Origin: Lojkania enalia
Taxonomy: Eukaryota; Ascomycota; Dothideomycetes; Pleosporales
Direction: 5' to 3'
Assembly (NCBI GenBank): GCA_010094045.1
Contig: ML986704.1
Coordinates: 1-64,000 of the forward strand
DNA length: 64,000 bases
In this document: positions 11,071 to 21,189 of the stretch, piece after piece
Position numbering within the stretch: the first letter of the stretch is position 1
Layout of the letters: each line of letters opens with the position of its first letter
Notes under the pieces: model-generated
Database searches by the model: none
Seen by the model: only the letters and a program-made list of their open reading frames with translations
What the model was told of the DNA's origin: nothing
Translations under genes and position numbers: made by a program

Positions 11071-11462
11071 CGCATCAAAAGATCTGCGCACAGCAGTAAA
11101 TTGAGCCCATGCTCGATCAAGTCTAGCGGGCAAGGCTAAACACTTTATCCTGAAACTTTACTAAAACTCGGTTGAGAAGCAACTAGTAAGCTGATTATTG
11201 GTGACGCACGCATCCTACTTGGTTAGTTAACCATTATTTACTCTGCTTACCACTGGGGCTCCGCTCAGCGCATCAAAAGATCTGCGCACAGCAGTAAATT
11301 GAGCCTATGCTCGATCAAGTTTAGCGGGCAAGGCTAAACACTTTATCCTGAAACTCTACTAAAACTCGGTTGAGGGGCGGCTAGTAAGCTGATTATTGGT
11401 GGCGCACACATCCTGCTTGGTTAGTTAACCATTATGTACAATGCTTACCGATGGCGCTCCGC
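11071..11462. repeat. 198-bp tandem repeat, two copies plus a partial one
   Basis: CGCATCAAAAGATCTGCGCA starts at 11071 and again at 11269. The copies stay similar through AACCATTAT...GGCGCTCCGC, with differences almost all C/T or A/G. A fragment of the unit (CTCTACTAAAACTC) precedes the first copy at about 11034. Confidence 0.88.
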
Positions 11463-11859
11463 CACATTACCCTACTATTACCGCATACGAACAATAAATC
11501 AGCACTACCACCCGATCCTAGGCAGCCATCAGTTGGATAGGTGCAAAATCTCTATACCGAGGGCGCTGACGTGCTCCTCCAGATGGAGGCCTAAGGCTGA
11601 CGCAGGCTAGCGGAGGGAGGCCCAGCTTCCTACTCGTGTATCCTACGCACGTGGTATAGTGAGCGGTCATTTGAATGCCTTACTCCACTATTAGAGCGCC
11701 TCCTTCCTGAATTGGTTTCCTTTTCCACTGCTTGCGCTGTATTACTGCCTCACAGGCTCTCTCTAGAGTAACTATTCGCTGTTACTGTAGTGCAGCATCG
11801 TGAGCCAATTTCGTGGATCCCTTAATAACCTGCCTAGCCCGCTGTAATGGTAAGAAGAT

Positions 11860-12480
11860 GCCACCATCAGAAGGCTGGAGGATATGTGATGCTTATGCTA
11901 GCATACAGAGATACTATATATCTCTGCTTACAGAGAGCTAGGAATTCAACTGAGTGGCAGCTCTCATGGCGATCACATATAAACAGTCGCCGTCTGCTTA
12001 CGCAGCGAACTTGGATATAGGAATTGAAGTGCATTAGCCATGTACTTCCATGGTTATTTGTTGTCCAGCCGTTCTCGCTAACCGAAGTAACCTAGCCCTT
12101 AGTATATACTCACCAAACCAGGTGGCCTGATGGTATTTGGCCTTGAGGATAATATATAGGAGTACTACCGGGCCAGTTGCGGTGATACCTTGGATGACTA
12201 AGACGTACTCAACCTTGGTGGCCTTTAGCCAATTACGTCACTCGATAACCCCCATCTAAAAGCCTAATCTCATCAAAATTAAATATATCCTTGGTCGTAA
12301 TACGGTATTTCTTAATTATCGCCTTGACTAGCTTCAATCACCTGCTTATAGCCTCGAAGTCTTCGCATGTCGCTCGTCTTATGATCGTACGGTCGGTTGA
12401 TACGGGTTTTGATTTATGGCGGACGCGCGACGAAATTGGCTGCCCAAGGGCCTGCACTGCGCTTAGCCAGTAGGATATGA
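11860..12480 (-). mobile_element. Fot1/pogo-type DDE transposon relic A
   Basis: Minus-strand fragments in shifting frames match a Fot1/pogo transposase: NFVARPP.IKTRINRPYD (about 12440-12380), NFDEI.LL.GG, the first catalytic Asp region (about 12280-12250), and further downstream blocks. Stops and frameshifts are scattered throughout. The same blocks occur in the plus-strand element at 21190-22850. Confidence 0.7.
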
Positions 12481-12785
12481 GCCATGTCTCGTATATTCTC
12501 TAGAGTGGCCGAAAATCCTTTCGAATCCTTCTCATGAATATACCCGAGGGACTTCTCCTCTTATAGCTAAGTAAGCTTTTTAGAATCGGGCTCACAATTG
12601 CTTCGCGCTGGTATCCCTGCTAGTCGGCGGCGTGGCGTGGTTCGAGGTGCGCTAGTAAAGACGCGCTCCGCTTAGGATTTATTATTGGGCTATTGTTGGG
12701 GTATGTTGAAAGTACGGGTTTTGCGATTTTGGTGGGCTTTTGGGTGGCCGGATGACAGGTGTGCGCCGATGACTGGTGAAATGCG

Positions 12786-14060
12786 TTATTTACTAAGATT
12801 CACCTTCACAAGAGGTACGTCGGGCAGGTAGTGATGGTACCAGCCAGCTGGCAAGGCACGGTTGTCGGCGCGATCATCGCTGCGAAGGTAGAAATGCGGG
12901 CTCAAATCGGAGTCAAGGTTGCGGCCTGCGGCCCGCCATGGAATCGGAAAAATGGCGAGGATGGCACAGGCCGTGAGGGAGGTGATGGGATTGGGACCGG
13001 CCTTATTTCCGGCCATCTCGGCCACATGATTGGGCTCGATAGAGTTGCCAAGATCAGCCACAAATCGTGTATGTTTGAGATTCCGATCGAAGTCGCTCGA
13101 AGGGCATAACTAGATGAGGCCTCGCAGCAGATATCGCACGATTTGTATGTGGTTTAGGTGGGTCCTGTCTCGCCATTTCCGCTCCTGCCCTGGCCATGGC
13201 CTCTATTATCTGTTCAACATTTGCAAATGGCTCAATTTGATCAATTTGAACCTTCTTACGCTTCTGTGGAGGCATAAGTATCTGGGTTTGATGCTGCAAG
13301 CTACCAATTTCCCTTGCTAATTGTCTCACATGCTTCTTCATACAGTTGGTGCGCAGATTGAGTGAGTTCGACGGAGTGATTGAGGCTTTCCTGCGACTTA
13401 AAGAGATGGCGAGGTCTCCGTGGTGACTCAAAGCCTGTACAGCCAGTATCTGCCAAGCCAGCTCGTATTACTCTCTGCGAAAGCACTGCCTCTTTGGTCA
13501 CCTGAGAGCTCGGCGATTAGCCGTCAATAGGCTGATTTGATTACTTGAGAAACTGTCAGACCTAGCGGCTGCAGAAGGCGAGTTGTATGTGGAGACAGAG
13601 ACGGTAGCTCGATTTTGTGCTGCCGGCAGATGCACAAAGAATCGACGTTGACATGACCATTGTGGCCATCGAGTAGAAGCAGTGTGTATGCCCCGTCTGA
13701 CGGAGTCGTCTCTAGAGCCACTCAAGGACGATTGGTCGCGCTGTCCCTCCGTTTCCCGACATTTTATATAGCCAATCCGGCGGCGTGTCGAGAACCCGTG
13801 CCATTTGGAGAGCCTAGCCGTTGAAGCTTACGGCGCAGCGAAGTCGCCATCCATCTACAAATATTGTCTTGAATCGATGTTACCCACTCGTGTGTTTCTG
13901 GAGATGTGATCAGGGCCTTTCCTTCGAGTTCGACGCGAGACCCCTATAGTTTGCACATACGCCTTAATGTGCAGCTCGTCTCATCCACATTAGTAGTGTT
14001 TGGCATCGTAGGAGTTTGGCGTATTCCAGTGGCCTCAAATAGCTCGAAAAAAGCCTCCAT
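12786..14060 (-). mobile_element. pogo-like DDE transposon relic B (second, different family member)
   Basis: The minus strand carries NVDET (about 13985), SPETHEWVTSIQ, LLLLDGHNGHVNVDSLCICR (about 13680-13620), a histidine/proline block ending TTRLLQPLGLTV, and TKEAVLSQRVIRAGL. These are the conserved order of a pogo-superfamily DDE transposase, but stops and frameshifts separate them. The GC content is normal, so this copy is broken by ordinary decay more than by RIP. The part at 12786-13110 may be its C-terminal tail or unrelated sequence. Confidence 0.72.
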
Positions 14061-14089
14061 CACTTTGGAGAGGCTGCCTCAGCTCGTGC

Positions 14090-14639
14090 AACCTCAATCT
14101 AACGTCCTACTGCCGAAGAAGGCGGCAGTTCCGGTGCAGAAAGACAGAGGTGCATCACTCCCAAGTGGCCGGTAGTCGCCGTCGAAACGTGAGATTCCGC
14201 ATGCCCATCTCTCGCGCACGCGCACGCGCATGACAGCAACAACGCTTGAACAGCTTGGATGCAGTGGGAATATCGGAAATATGTATTGCCGATGTATTGG
14301 TAATAACCGATATTGTATCGGTCTGTATTGGCATTTACCCCGGCCAGAGGGGTCACGTGTGAAATAAGCCGTCTCGGCTCACTCGGCGAAATTGAAATTA
14401 CAGTCCCCCCTCATCGGCTTTTCCATCTCCACTAGCGCGTATAAACGTCCCGCACCGACGCCACACCCACCGACCACTCCGCCCCGGTCACCACAAGGAG
14501 GCATTGTGTCGCCATGAAAGTGCAATGCCCCGGCCAACAGACACGTACACACACAGCCAGGTATTATGCGCAAGCTCGCTGTATTTTAATGTATAGTCGT
14601 TAAGGAATTCTATAGTTTGAGCAAATCGAGAGTGTCAAT
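14090..14639. other. Intergenic; short palindrome
   Basis: No supported gene. CCGATATTGTATCGG at about 14308-14322 is a perfect 6-bp inverted repeat around TTG, in a stretch of related words (CCGATGTATTGG, ATCGGTCTGTATTGG). A (CGCGCA)n-like run lies near 14210-14229. The promoter of the following plus-strand gene should be here. Confidence 0.4.
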
Positions 14640-14643
14640 TTAG

Positions 14644-16347
14644 GAGGGACCGTCCAGTGTGTTCACTGCAAGCGTTGGCAAGGAAGCGCCAGAGTCCTTA
14701 ATCGCAAGAAGGTCAGACTCCTCGACGCCCAAGTTGTGCTGCAGATCAACCAAACTAACTGCTGTTTCAGGCGCATCTCCAGATCTGTCCCGAATACGCT
14801 GCGTGGAGAGCGGCTGGGAACGGTCAAGAATTGGCCCCGCCGAATTCGTACAACGCTTCTGGCAGAAGAGCTGTCGGCGACTCTTGCGATTTGGACGATT
14901 CCTCTCCTCCTTCAAGACAGAGCTTTACACCGACAATGCAGCGACCGCGATGGTCAGTGAATATGAGCAAGTACTTTGACGAGTTCTTCGACGATAGTCT
15001 TGGTCACAAGGTAGGCCATTCCAGCAACGTAGAGGGTCGAAGCGTTCTCTGATGACCCCAGCAGTGCGCACGAGTCCGATGCCGAAGCTGTGGCTTCGTC
15101 CGAGCGAAAAACGCAACCCGGCAGGCAGAGCATCTGATCCAATGCAAGGAGTTTCTGTCAACTACTGAAGCGGCAGAGCTGTTGGCGAGTGGAAGCCTGG
15201 CTCTTAATGAACAGCAAAATCAGAATCCAGCCGTCTGGAGCGATGCGAGGCCAAACCCCGACCTTCTGATTAATCGTCATGGTCCGAATCGTCCTCGTGG
15301 TGGAACGGCACCGAGCGGTCCTGGTCCGAGACCTTTCCCAACTCAAACTCCACAGCCTGCAGAAGCGCCTTCGTTAGCTCAACATCTACTAGTCCAAGCT
15401 GAAGATTTACTGACGAGCGCTACTCGCCATACTTTCTTGTCGCATGCGGGTTGTGGATCGCTTACTGAGAATGCTCTCAATCAATGGCTGGCGCAGATCG
15501 GGTACGTCTCACGATCACTCGTCTCGTTCACTGGAGCACTTATAGGTAAGATCCGCATACCGGAAACCACCAACCTAGAACGCGATTCAACGTTCCGGTG
15601 TCTGGACTTGCTGTGCTCTGCGGTGAATAACATGAAAAAGGAGTTGGAATTTCTCGAAGCTACCAAGCGCAAGTATGGACTGGAGGTGAACTTCGACGAA
15701 CCGAAACCACCCACCAAAGGCTTCATCGATCTATTCAACAGCGCATCATCTCCATCTGCAACATTACTTGAGGGCATGGTAGTGCTGTGGGCTATCGAGA
15801 TTGTAAGTTGCGCTACCATGCTGTCGATTGCTATAAGTTGACCACCTTCTAGCTCTTTTACAACTCCTTCTCCTACGCAGGCTCATTCGTCACCCGAACA
15901 ACACCAACACCACAGCAAAACCCCTACTGCCCTCTTTACTCTTTACCATCAGGCGCACCCACGATTTCATACGGCGGCCAGGCAAAACCGAGGAACGGCC
16001 ACGCCACCGCCCTCCGCGAAGCATTCGTCGAAAACTGGAAATCAGAAAACTTTGGCCGCTTCGTAGACGCATGCAGATCAATTGTCGACGAGCTCGTTAT
16101 GGCCCAGACAACAGGCAATGGTCGAGCTGAGATGTTAGCCTGCGAACGTGTCTTCAAGCAAGCCATCTGGCTGTGGGGTCAAATGTTTCCTGAAGTCACA
16201 GGCATGGGTGAGCAGAATGAATTGGATGATGGACGGAACACCCAGGATAATAGAGACAACGGCGTGATGAATGGAAATGGCTCGGCTGATAAACCTGTTG
16301 AGGTTGACGATGACGATGATGCGCATGCTTCTGCTGATTTATCGTAA
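14644..16347 (+). CDS. Two BED-like zinc fingers fused to a TENA/THI-4-type domain (5' end unresolved)
   Basis: Hand-spliced exons: about 14644-14711, 14771-15010, 15062-15802 and 15853-16347, about 513 aa. Introns are 59, 51 and 50 bp, all phase 0; the first contains ACTAAC. The first two exons carry VQCVHCKRW...AHLQICPEY (CxxC, then HxxxC). After the 15011-15061 intron a second finger follows, VRCRSCGFVRAKNATRQAEH then LIQC, again CxxC...HxxxC. From about residue 165 a helical TENA/THI-4 (heme-oxygenase-like) domain follows: TRHTFLSHAGCGSLTENALN, QWLAQIGYVSRSLVSF, then WAIEILFYNSFSYAGSF across the last intron and ERVFKQAIWLWGQMF. TENA proteins act in thiamine salvage or are regulators/scaffolds; nothing fixes the role here. 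No ATG is found for the first finger: an acceptor-like TTTAG precedes it. The 3' end could also continue: GTAAGT at 16344 spliced to 16411 gives SGTGLGPVDAANRASW and stop at 16504. Confidence 0.72.
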
Positions 16348-16504
16348 GTCTTGCCGATAATATTGTCAAGTTTGCATGTGCACTAATGCTGACTCTATTT
16401 GTGGATTGAGTGGGACTGGACTAGGGCCTGTCGATGCAGCGAATCGAGCAAGCTGGTGTGCAGGCATGCACTTGCCCGAGTCAACGACAATGCGTTGCGT
16501 CTAA

Positions 16505-16733
16505 GTCTTTGCCCTTTTTGGCCTTCGTATTATAATGAGTACGTTCTAGACACCCAGCCTTGTATTCTGTATTTTGTGGTGCCTAATGATATCCCAGAAT
16601 GGAAATGTGGACCCGAACATCATGCCTGGGCATTTCAAGTACTGACTGCTTGTACATAGGCCCACAGCGAAGCTAACTACAAGCGAGTAACGCAGCCTTG
16701 GGATATTGCGCTGCTGGGTCGAGCTGAATAGTT
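16505..16733. other. Intergenic, 3' of the TENA-domain gene
   Basis: No gene is seen. Confidence 0.3.
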
Positions 16734-17336
16734 CTATAGCAGCTCTGTTGTCTCTACGCCGAAATGAGTGTTTTCGACGCTTTCTTGACGGAATTGGAAG
16801 AGGTCATGGTGATATGCAACTGGATCATTGAGAGCGACAATTCCAGTCGGAGGCTCTTCTCCGTGAGCATTGACGAAGGGCTGGTTTAGCGTTTGATGTG
16901 CACCACGATTCGTTGTCGAGACGGTCAATTTCGACATTATGCGATCGCCCAACGCCCAATGCTGCCACATGACTAGGAAGTCTACCACACTACAACCACC
17001 ACCGGTACTGACAATGTTTGCGCCAAATTTGAGGACGCGCAGTGCGATGAGGCAGCAACGAAATGCCTTGATATTGCCAAATGGAGACGTGTTCATAGTG
17101 CCAGATTCGACAGCTGGCGTCATGAAGATGACAAGCAGAAGGTCGGAGTACATTCGCGACTTCGACCCAATGATATGGACAGAGAGTGGGATTATTTTTA
17201 TCAAGTCATTGAAAAGTGAGTTCTCTCTACGGCGCAAGCTCAAACCTGGTAATGATCTGATATTGTCGGTGCGCCGATGGCTGATGACATTGAAGAGCTC
17301 CGCATCAAACCAGGCAAACATCACTCCATCGAGCAT
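16734..17336 (-). CDS. Possible hypothetical protein (about 200 aa), unrecognised
   Basis: A stop-free frame of about 200 codons from the first ATG (17336-17334). The length is unlikely by chance, but the product matches no family I know, has a mixed hydrophobic/charged composition and no signal or clear domain. The opposite strand also has an open stretch with intron-like signals: protein-like sequence ending DREWDYFYQVIEK just before a GTGAGT donor at 17215. The real gene could therefore be on the plus strand. Confidence 0.3.
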   Translation of the reverse strand: MLDGVMFAWFDAELFNVISHRRTDNIRSLPGLSLRRRENSLFNDLIKIIPLSVHIIGSKSRMYSDLLLVIFMTPAVESGTMNTSPFGNIKAFRCCLIALRVLKFGANIVSTGGGCSVVDFLVMWQHWALGDRIMSKLTVSTTNRGAHQTLNQPFVNAHGEEPPTGIVALNDPVAYHHDLFQFRQESVENTHFGVETTELL

Positions 17337-17571
17337 TTGAACAAGTCGCGTCAAGACTCATTGGATGCCTAGCCCTGAAGGATTGTCGTTCAGGAGATCG
17401 TCTCGATGGCCTTCCTCGCGGGTCTCTTCGCAAACAGATTGTAAGTAGCCGTGAGCTTCCATGACCTTGTCCTGTCCTTACGCCCCAGCCTCTAACACAA
17501 TCTGCCGTGTTGGTATTTTTCGTCTCGTACCCACACATGCTCGAACCCGATATTGGTGGCCTTTGACGCAG

Positions 17572-17797
17572 CCTACCTCTCAAGCGCAAATTCACTGGAA
17601 TCCCCAACTTTCCATTAGCAGCAGGCAATGTTCGACGACTTGGCCTTGAAACACCAATTGCACATATGCCATTGGTCACTAAAGGCAAGGCCAGGGTGGG
17701 AAACGGTCAGTGGCGGGACGTCAAAGGTCACCATGGCACCGTTAGGGACGAGAAAGTCGGTCTCACTGTTCTACAATTCGCCCACTCGTGGTGTTAG
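17572..17797 (+). CDS. Possible exon, unrecognised
   Basis: After an acceptor-like TTTGACGCAG (17562-17571) the plus strand reads PLKRKFTGIPNFPLAAGN..., ...HMPLVTKGKARVGNGQW and GHHGTVRDEKVG to a TAG at 17795-17797. The composition looks like real protein. A donor GTAAGT lies upstream (about 17432), but the upstream exon could not be joined in frame with confidence. No family is recognised, and it may be a gene fragment. Confidence 0.25.
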
Positions 17798-17799
17798 TG

Positions 17800-18350
17800 T
17801 CTACGATTGTAAGGAGACTGGCGTTATGATTGCGGGTCTTATTCTATAGGCCGTGTTCCTCGCCTTTTCTTGGAATCTATGACCTACTTCGCGTTGAGAT
17901 ACCTAATTGATGTCTTTAATATGGTCAACTTTAAAAAGGGCTTGACACAATTTTTGGTTAATCTGGTCGTGGTGATACTCGCTCTTCTTGTTTGGTTTGT
18001 TTTCTATGTCGCAGAGCTTCGGGAAGGTTGCATGGTGACCTCTGTTAAGTATTGGGATCATTGGCACTACCGGTGACGCCTCCAGCGGCTTGGAGAACCA
18101 GCGAGGTCGAGTTGGACGTCATGAAGATGATGGCGATCGTCCTCAGCTTGAAGTAGGGAAGATTTTTGCCATAGAGAATGACGAGTCGAGAAGTATTTTG
18201 GTACTTCTTCGTCATAGCGAGAATAGACCCAATTTATACCAATACTTATAACGCCTCATTCTTGTGCTTGTTATGTTGTTCTCCTTGCTTGGAGATTGCG
18301 CCCAGTAGCTGTACAGTTCCAAATTGTGCAGATTTAATGACAGCATCAGA
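17800..18350. other. No confident gene
   Basis: One short plus-strand frame (17870-18076) encodes a hydrophobic stretch (FLVNLVVVILALLVWFVFYV) that could be a membrane helix. There is no context or homology to support a gene. Confidence 0.25.
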
Positions 18351-18720
18351 ATGCCTATCCCATTTCTTGAGAATGCAGACTTATCCAATCTAAAGCAAGT
18401 GCCATACGTAGCATCCAAGCGTGGTCAAGAAGCCTTAAACGAAGTCCTAGATCCGCTTATAGCCCGAGGAGTTGTGATTAAAGTTCCCCTCGGTCCACCA
18501 AGCGCCATAGCCTGCTGTTGTCATCGACGTACGACACAAACAAATCCCCTTTTCCTAACGCGTACCCATTACCACGTTAAGGTGCCATACTCTCGGCAAC
18601 AGACAGTGCTGCGGTCTTCTCCTCCTTTAATTTCGCCCCGAAAATCGTCCCGACAAGCCTCTCTTCTTGTCACAAGATGTTATGAACGTGTACTGTTCAA
18701 CATTCACCACTGGACGCACT
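18351..18720 (+). mobile_element. Ty3/gypsy reverse-transcriptase relic
   Basis: LDPLIARGVVIKVPLGPPSA (about 18450-18510), then after frameshifts PAVVIDVRHKQIPFP, NAYPLPR and AVFSSFNFA. This is the order of the N-terminal blocks of a retroelement RT (proline-rich lead-in, VVVD..., YPLPR). It is broken at several points and stops before the YxDD block. Confidence 0.62.
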
Positions 18721-19734
18721 AAGTTGGATCGATTACGCAGAAAGTCTTTCTAGACAGCTTTCGACTGGCTTGTCCCGATGAAGAGCATGCCACTTTGATC
18801 TTGAGTAGAGGGGGAGCAGCGAATCCGGCACTCGCTGAACAAATTCAAGCAAGTCTGCACAATCACTCTCATGATAGTAGATCCGCATAATGATCGAGCC
18901 GGTTTGGTCTCGCTGGCGTAGAGGATGAGGTAACGCTGAAACGAAGACTGCTCCGTCGAAGCAACAGGCCGATCGTAGCAAATGCGACTCCTAAAAGCAT
19001 CGGCCTCACGATAATTGGAGTGATGAGGGATCTTCGGATCATGGAGAAAGGGAAGAAGCCTCTCGAAGGTCCGAAATGATCGTTTGCTATGTGTTGGGAT
19101 ATTTGGGTCAAAAGGTCACAACTGGTGCCAGCAGCGGATCAGTATATCTCATCGATATCAGCGACAGCAGAGAAATGGAAAGTGCACGAAGCTTGCATTC
19201 TAAATTTATGTGCTGTAGCGGTATTTCTAGCTGTACATGCCTTATTCGTATGAGCACGGTTTCCACATTATTAGTGCAAAGACGAAGGACATGTCAGGGC
19301 AGAATGCTCCAGGTTGAAAGTTGCGGGCGAAGTACAAACGGTACAACAAAATAAGTGTCTACAAAGGCGGCAATCATGGAGGCTGAAAAGCTCCCAACGA
19401 CTCCGATTCGGCCTGCCGACACGGGGAGGGTGCATACTTGTACAAGATCTCGACGAACGTGGTCACATACGCCTGAATCCGGTTAGAATTCATCCTTCAT
19501 GCATTATTATGCTTTTAATGGCGAGCGGTTCAATTAAACATGAGCTATTGTATCATGATTCAAAGCAAAGCGATCAACATCTGGCTCCGATGCTAGTCCT
19601 GCAATTGTTTGATAACTCGCACCCCAAGCACGAACCATTGCCAGAATGTTTCCTTCAAAAGACGATAGTGAGGCTTCTAATCGTCTAGGACACGTCGGAT
19701 GGTCCTGATGTTCATGGTCATCCCACGCCGCTGA
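18721..19734. other. No confident gene
   Basis: Several frames of 60-120 codons exist on both strands (for example 19314-19688 plus, 18733-18981 minus). None shows a recognisable domain or splice structure. The stretch is probably decayed sequence. Confidence 0.3.
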
Positions 19735-20315
19735 TCAAATATCTGCAGTAGGTCGGGTCGTAGAACTCTTAGGCCGGCGCTTACTGTTTAAGATGAGCTT
19801 GATAGCCAGGATTGCAGTAACCATAAAGAGCAGCCATTCGACCGCCCCGAATACTGTTGCCGCCTTGAGTGCCTCACAGGACTTATATCCTTCTGGACAT
19901 GCTTTGTTCCCAATATTTACTGCCACGGCGATCCAACCAGCAAACCATGACAGGACAGCCACCACCTCGACAGCAACGGGAATATAGCTAATTAGTGCGT
20001 GATCTGCAAAGGCGTTTCCAGCAATGAGTTGGAAGATGACGACCAGAATGGTCCACGCAGCACAAAACAACAAGAAGCCCCATGCATCAGGGACGCCGTA
20101 GTGGACGTAGACCGTGTCGCCGGTGAAGGTTGTGCGCCAGGTACTGTAGCCACGATACGCATGGATAGCTAGACGATGGGGTCAGACTCAACAGTGCGTT
20201 GACAGCGTAGGTTGTATTAGCTCTCCGTACCGTAGCCGTCCGTTCCCAAAACAATGATGGCGAAGATGACCTGCATCGTTCGCAGTGCAGCATTGAGCAT
20301 TTTGTTTTCCGCCAT
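19735..20315 (-). CDS. MARVEL-domain four-helix membrane protein
   Basis: Two exons, 20315-20231 and 20168-19735, with a 62-bp intron (donor GTACGG, acceptor TCTAG, branch-like CTGAC), about 172 aa. The ATG at 20315-20313 starts MAENKMLNAALRTMQ. Four hydrophobic segments: about residues 13-32 (VIFAIIVLGTDGYAI), then WGFLLFCAAWTILVVIFQ, YIPVAVEVVAVLSWFAGWI, and AVEWLLFMVTAILAIKLIL; a basic tail follows. This is the layout of fungal MARVEL proteins (NCE102-like and related), which sit in plasma membrane or vesicle domains. A short loop with two cysteines (ACPEGYKSC) precedes the last helix. Splicing restores DGYAIHAYRGYSTW across the junction. It stands alone between repeat-rich stretches. Confidence 0.82.
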
Positions 20316-21100
20316 GGCCACAGCCATAATGTGCAGCGATCTGTGTTGGAGTTTGACAGAAGGTGGCGAGCACGTCGAGTGGCTATTGAAGAAGTGAGGA
20401 ATGCGGCGTAGGGTAAGAAAGAGAAATGTCAGCTCAGGAAGGTCAGAGATGGCTGACTAAGGGTCTGTTGGGTAAAACACCAATATCGGCACGAAACTCT
20501 AGTAGTAGCGTTTTTGCCAGAAGTTTTTGCCGGAACGTAAAAACTAGAGCACCGTTTGTTTATTTCTCCGGCGTAGAGCCCAATTTATAGAATTCTCGTG
20601 CCTCCGATGGAACATTGTTAAGTGCGTCACGTAATTTGAGCCCCTGCAAGTATTGCATTCTTGTAACGACTACCAGATCCGGTAAAAGTTGCGAGCGACC
20701 TTGGCCACACAACCTGAGGCTGTGTAGACTCTCCGAAATCAACACAGATCAACCGCAACATTATTGGATACACATGAGTAGGCTAATTAGCAAGCCATTG
20801 AGACCTATACTACAGACCTATATCGCAGTTAACGCGTTGCCGTGCGTGCCTTTGGCAGCCCACGGTCAACTCTTCTTAATCGCCTTAAGGGATCGCAAAG
20901 CACTCTTACAGCCATCAAAGATTGCAGCGACTTCCTTCTGAGCAGGAGAAGCAGTTAGCCGACTGGATATCGTAGAAGATGCCCTCGAAAGGCCTCCTAG
21001 CTATGAAACGTACTGGACAAGCGAGTGGGTCAGGAACACGCCAAAACACGACCCACTAACTTTGAAGCGCGATGCCTCAACAACCAAATGTGCAGGATAC
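20316..21100. other. Repeat-derived intergenic region
   Basis: The promoter of the MARVEL gene lies next to 20316. From about 20560 the sequence is repeat-derived (see the inverted copy at 20662-20850). The minus strand has a protein-like fragment, RMQYLQGLKLRDALNNVP, of unknown family. Confidence 0.4.
20662..20850 (-). repeat. Inverted repeat, copy 1 (partner 21593-21782)
   Basis: The complement of 20662-20850 (starting GGCACGCACGGCAACGCGTT, ending CTGGTAGTCGTTAC) matches 21593-21782 over about 189 bp, with mostly transition differences. Confidence 0.85.
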
Positions 21101-21189
21101 TTTAAATGGATCTAGAATATATCTAGCTATTCAAGCCATTTAAAATAACGTGTCAATGCCATTTCGGAAAGCTGAGAAGACATATAACG

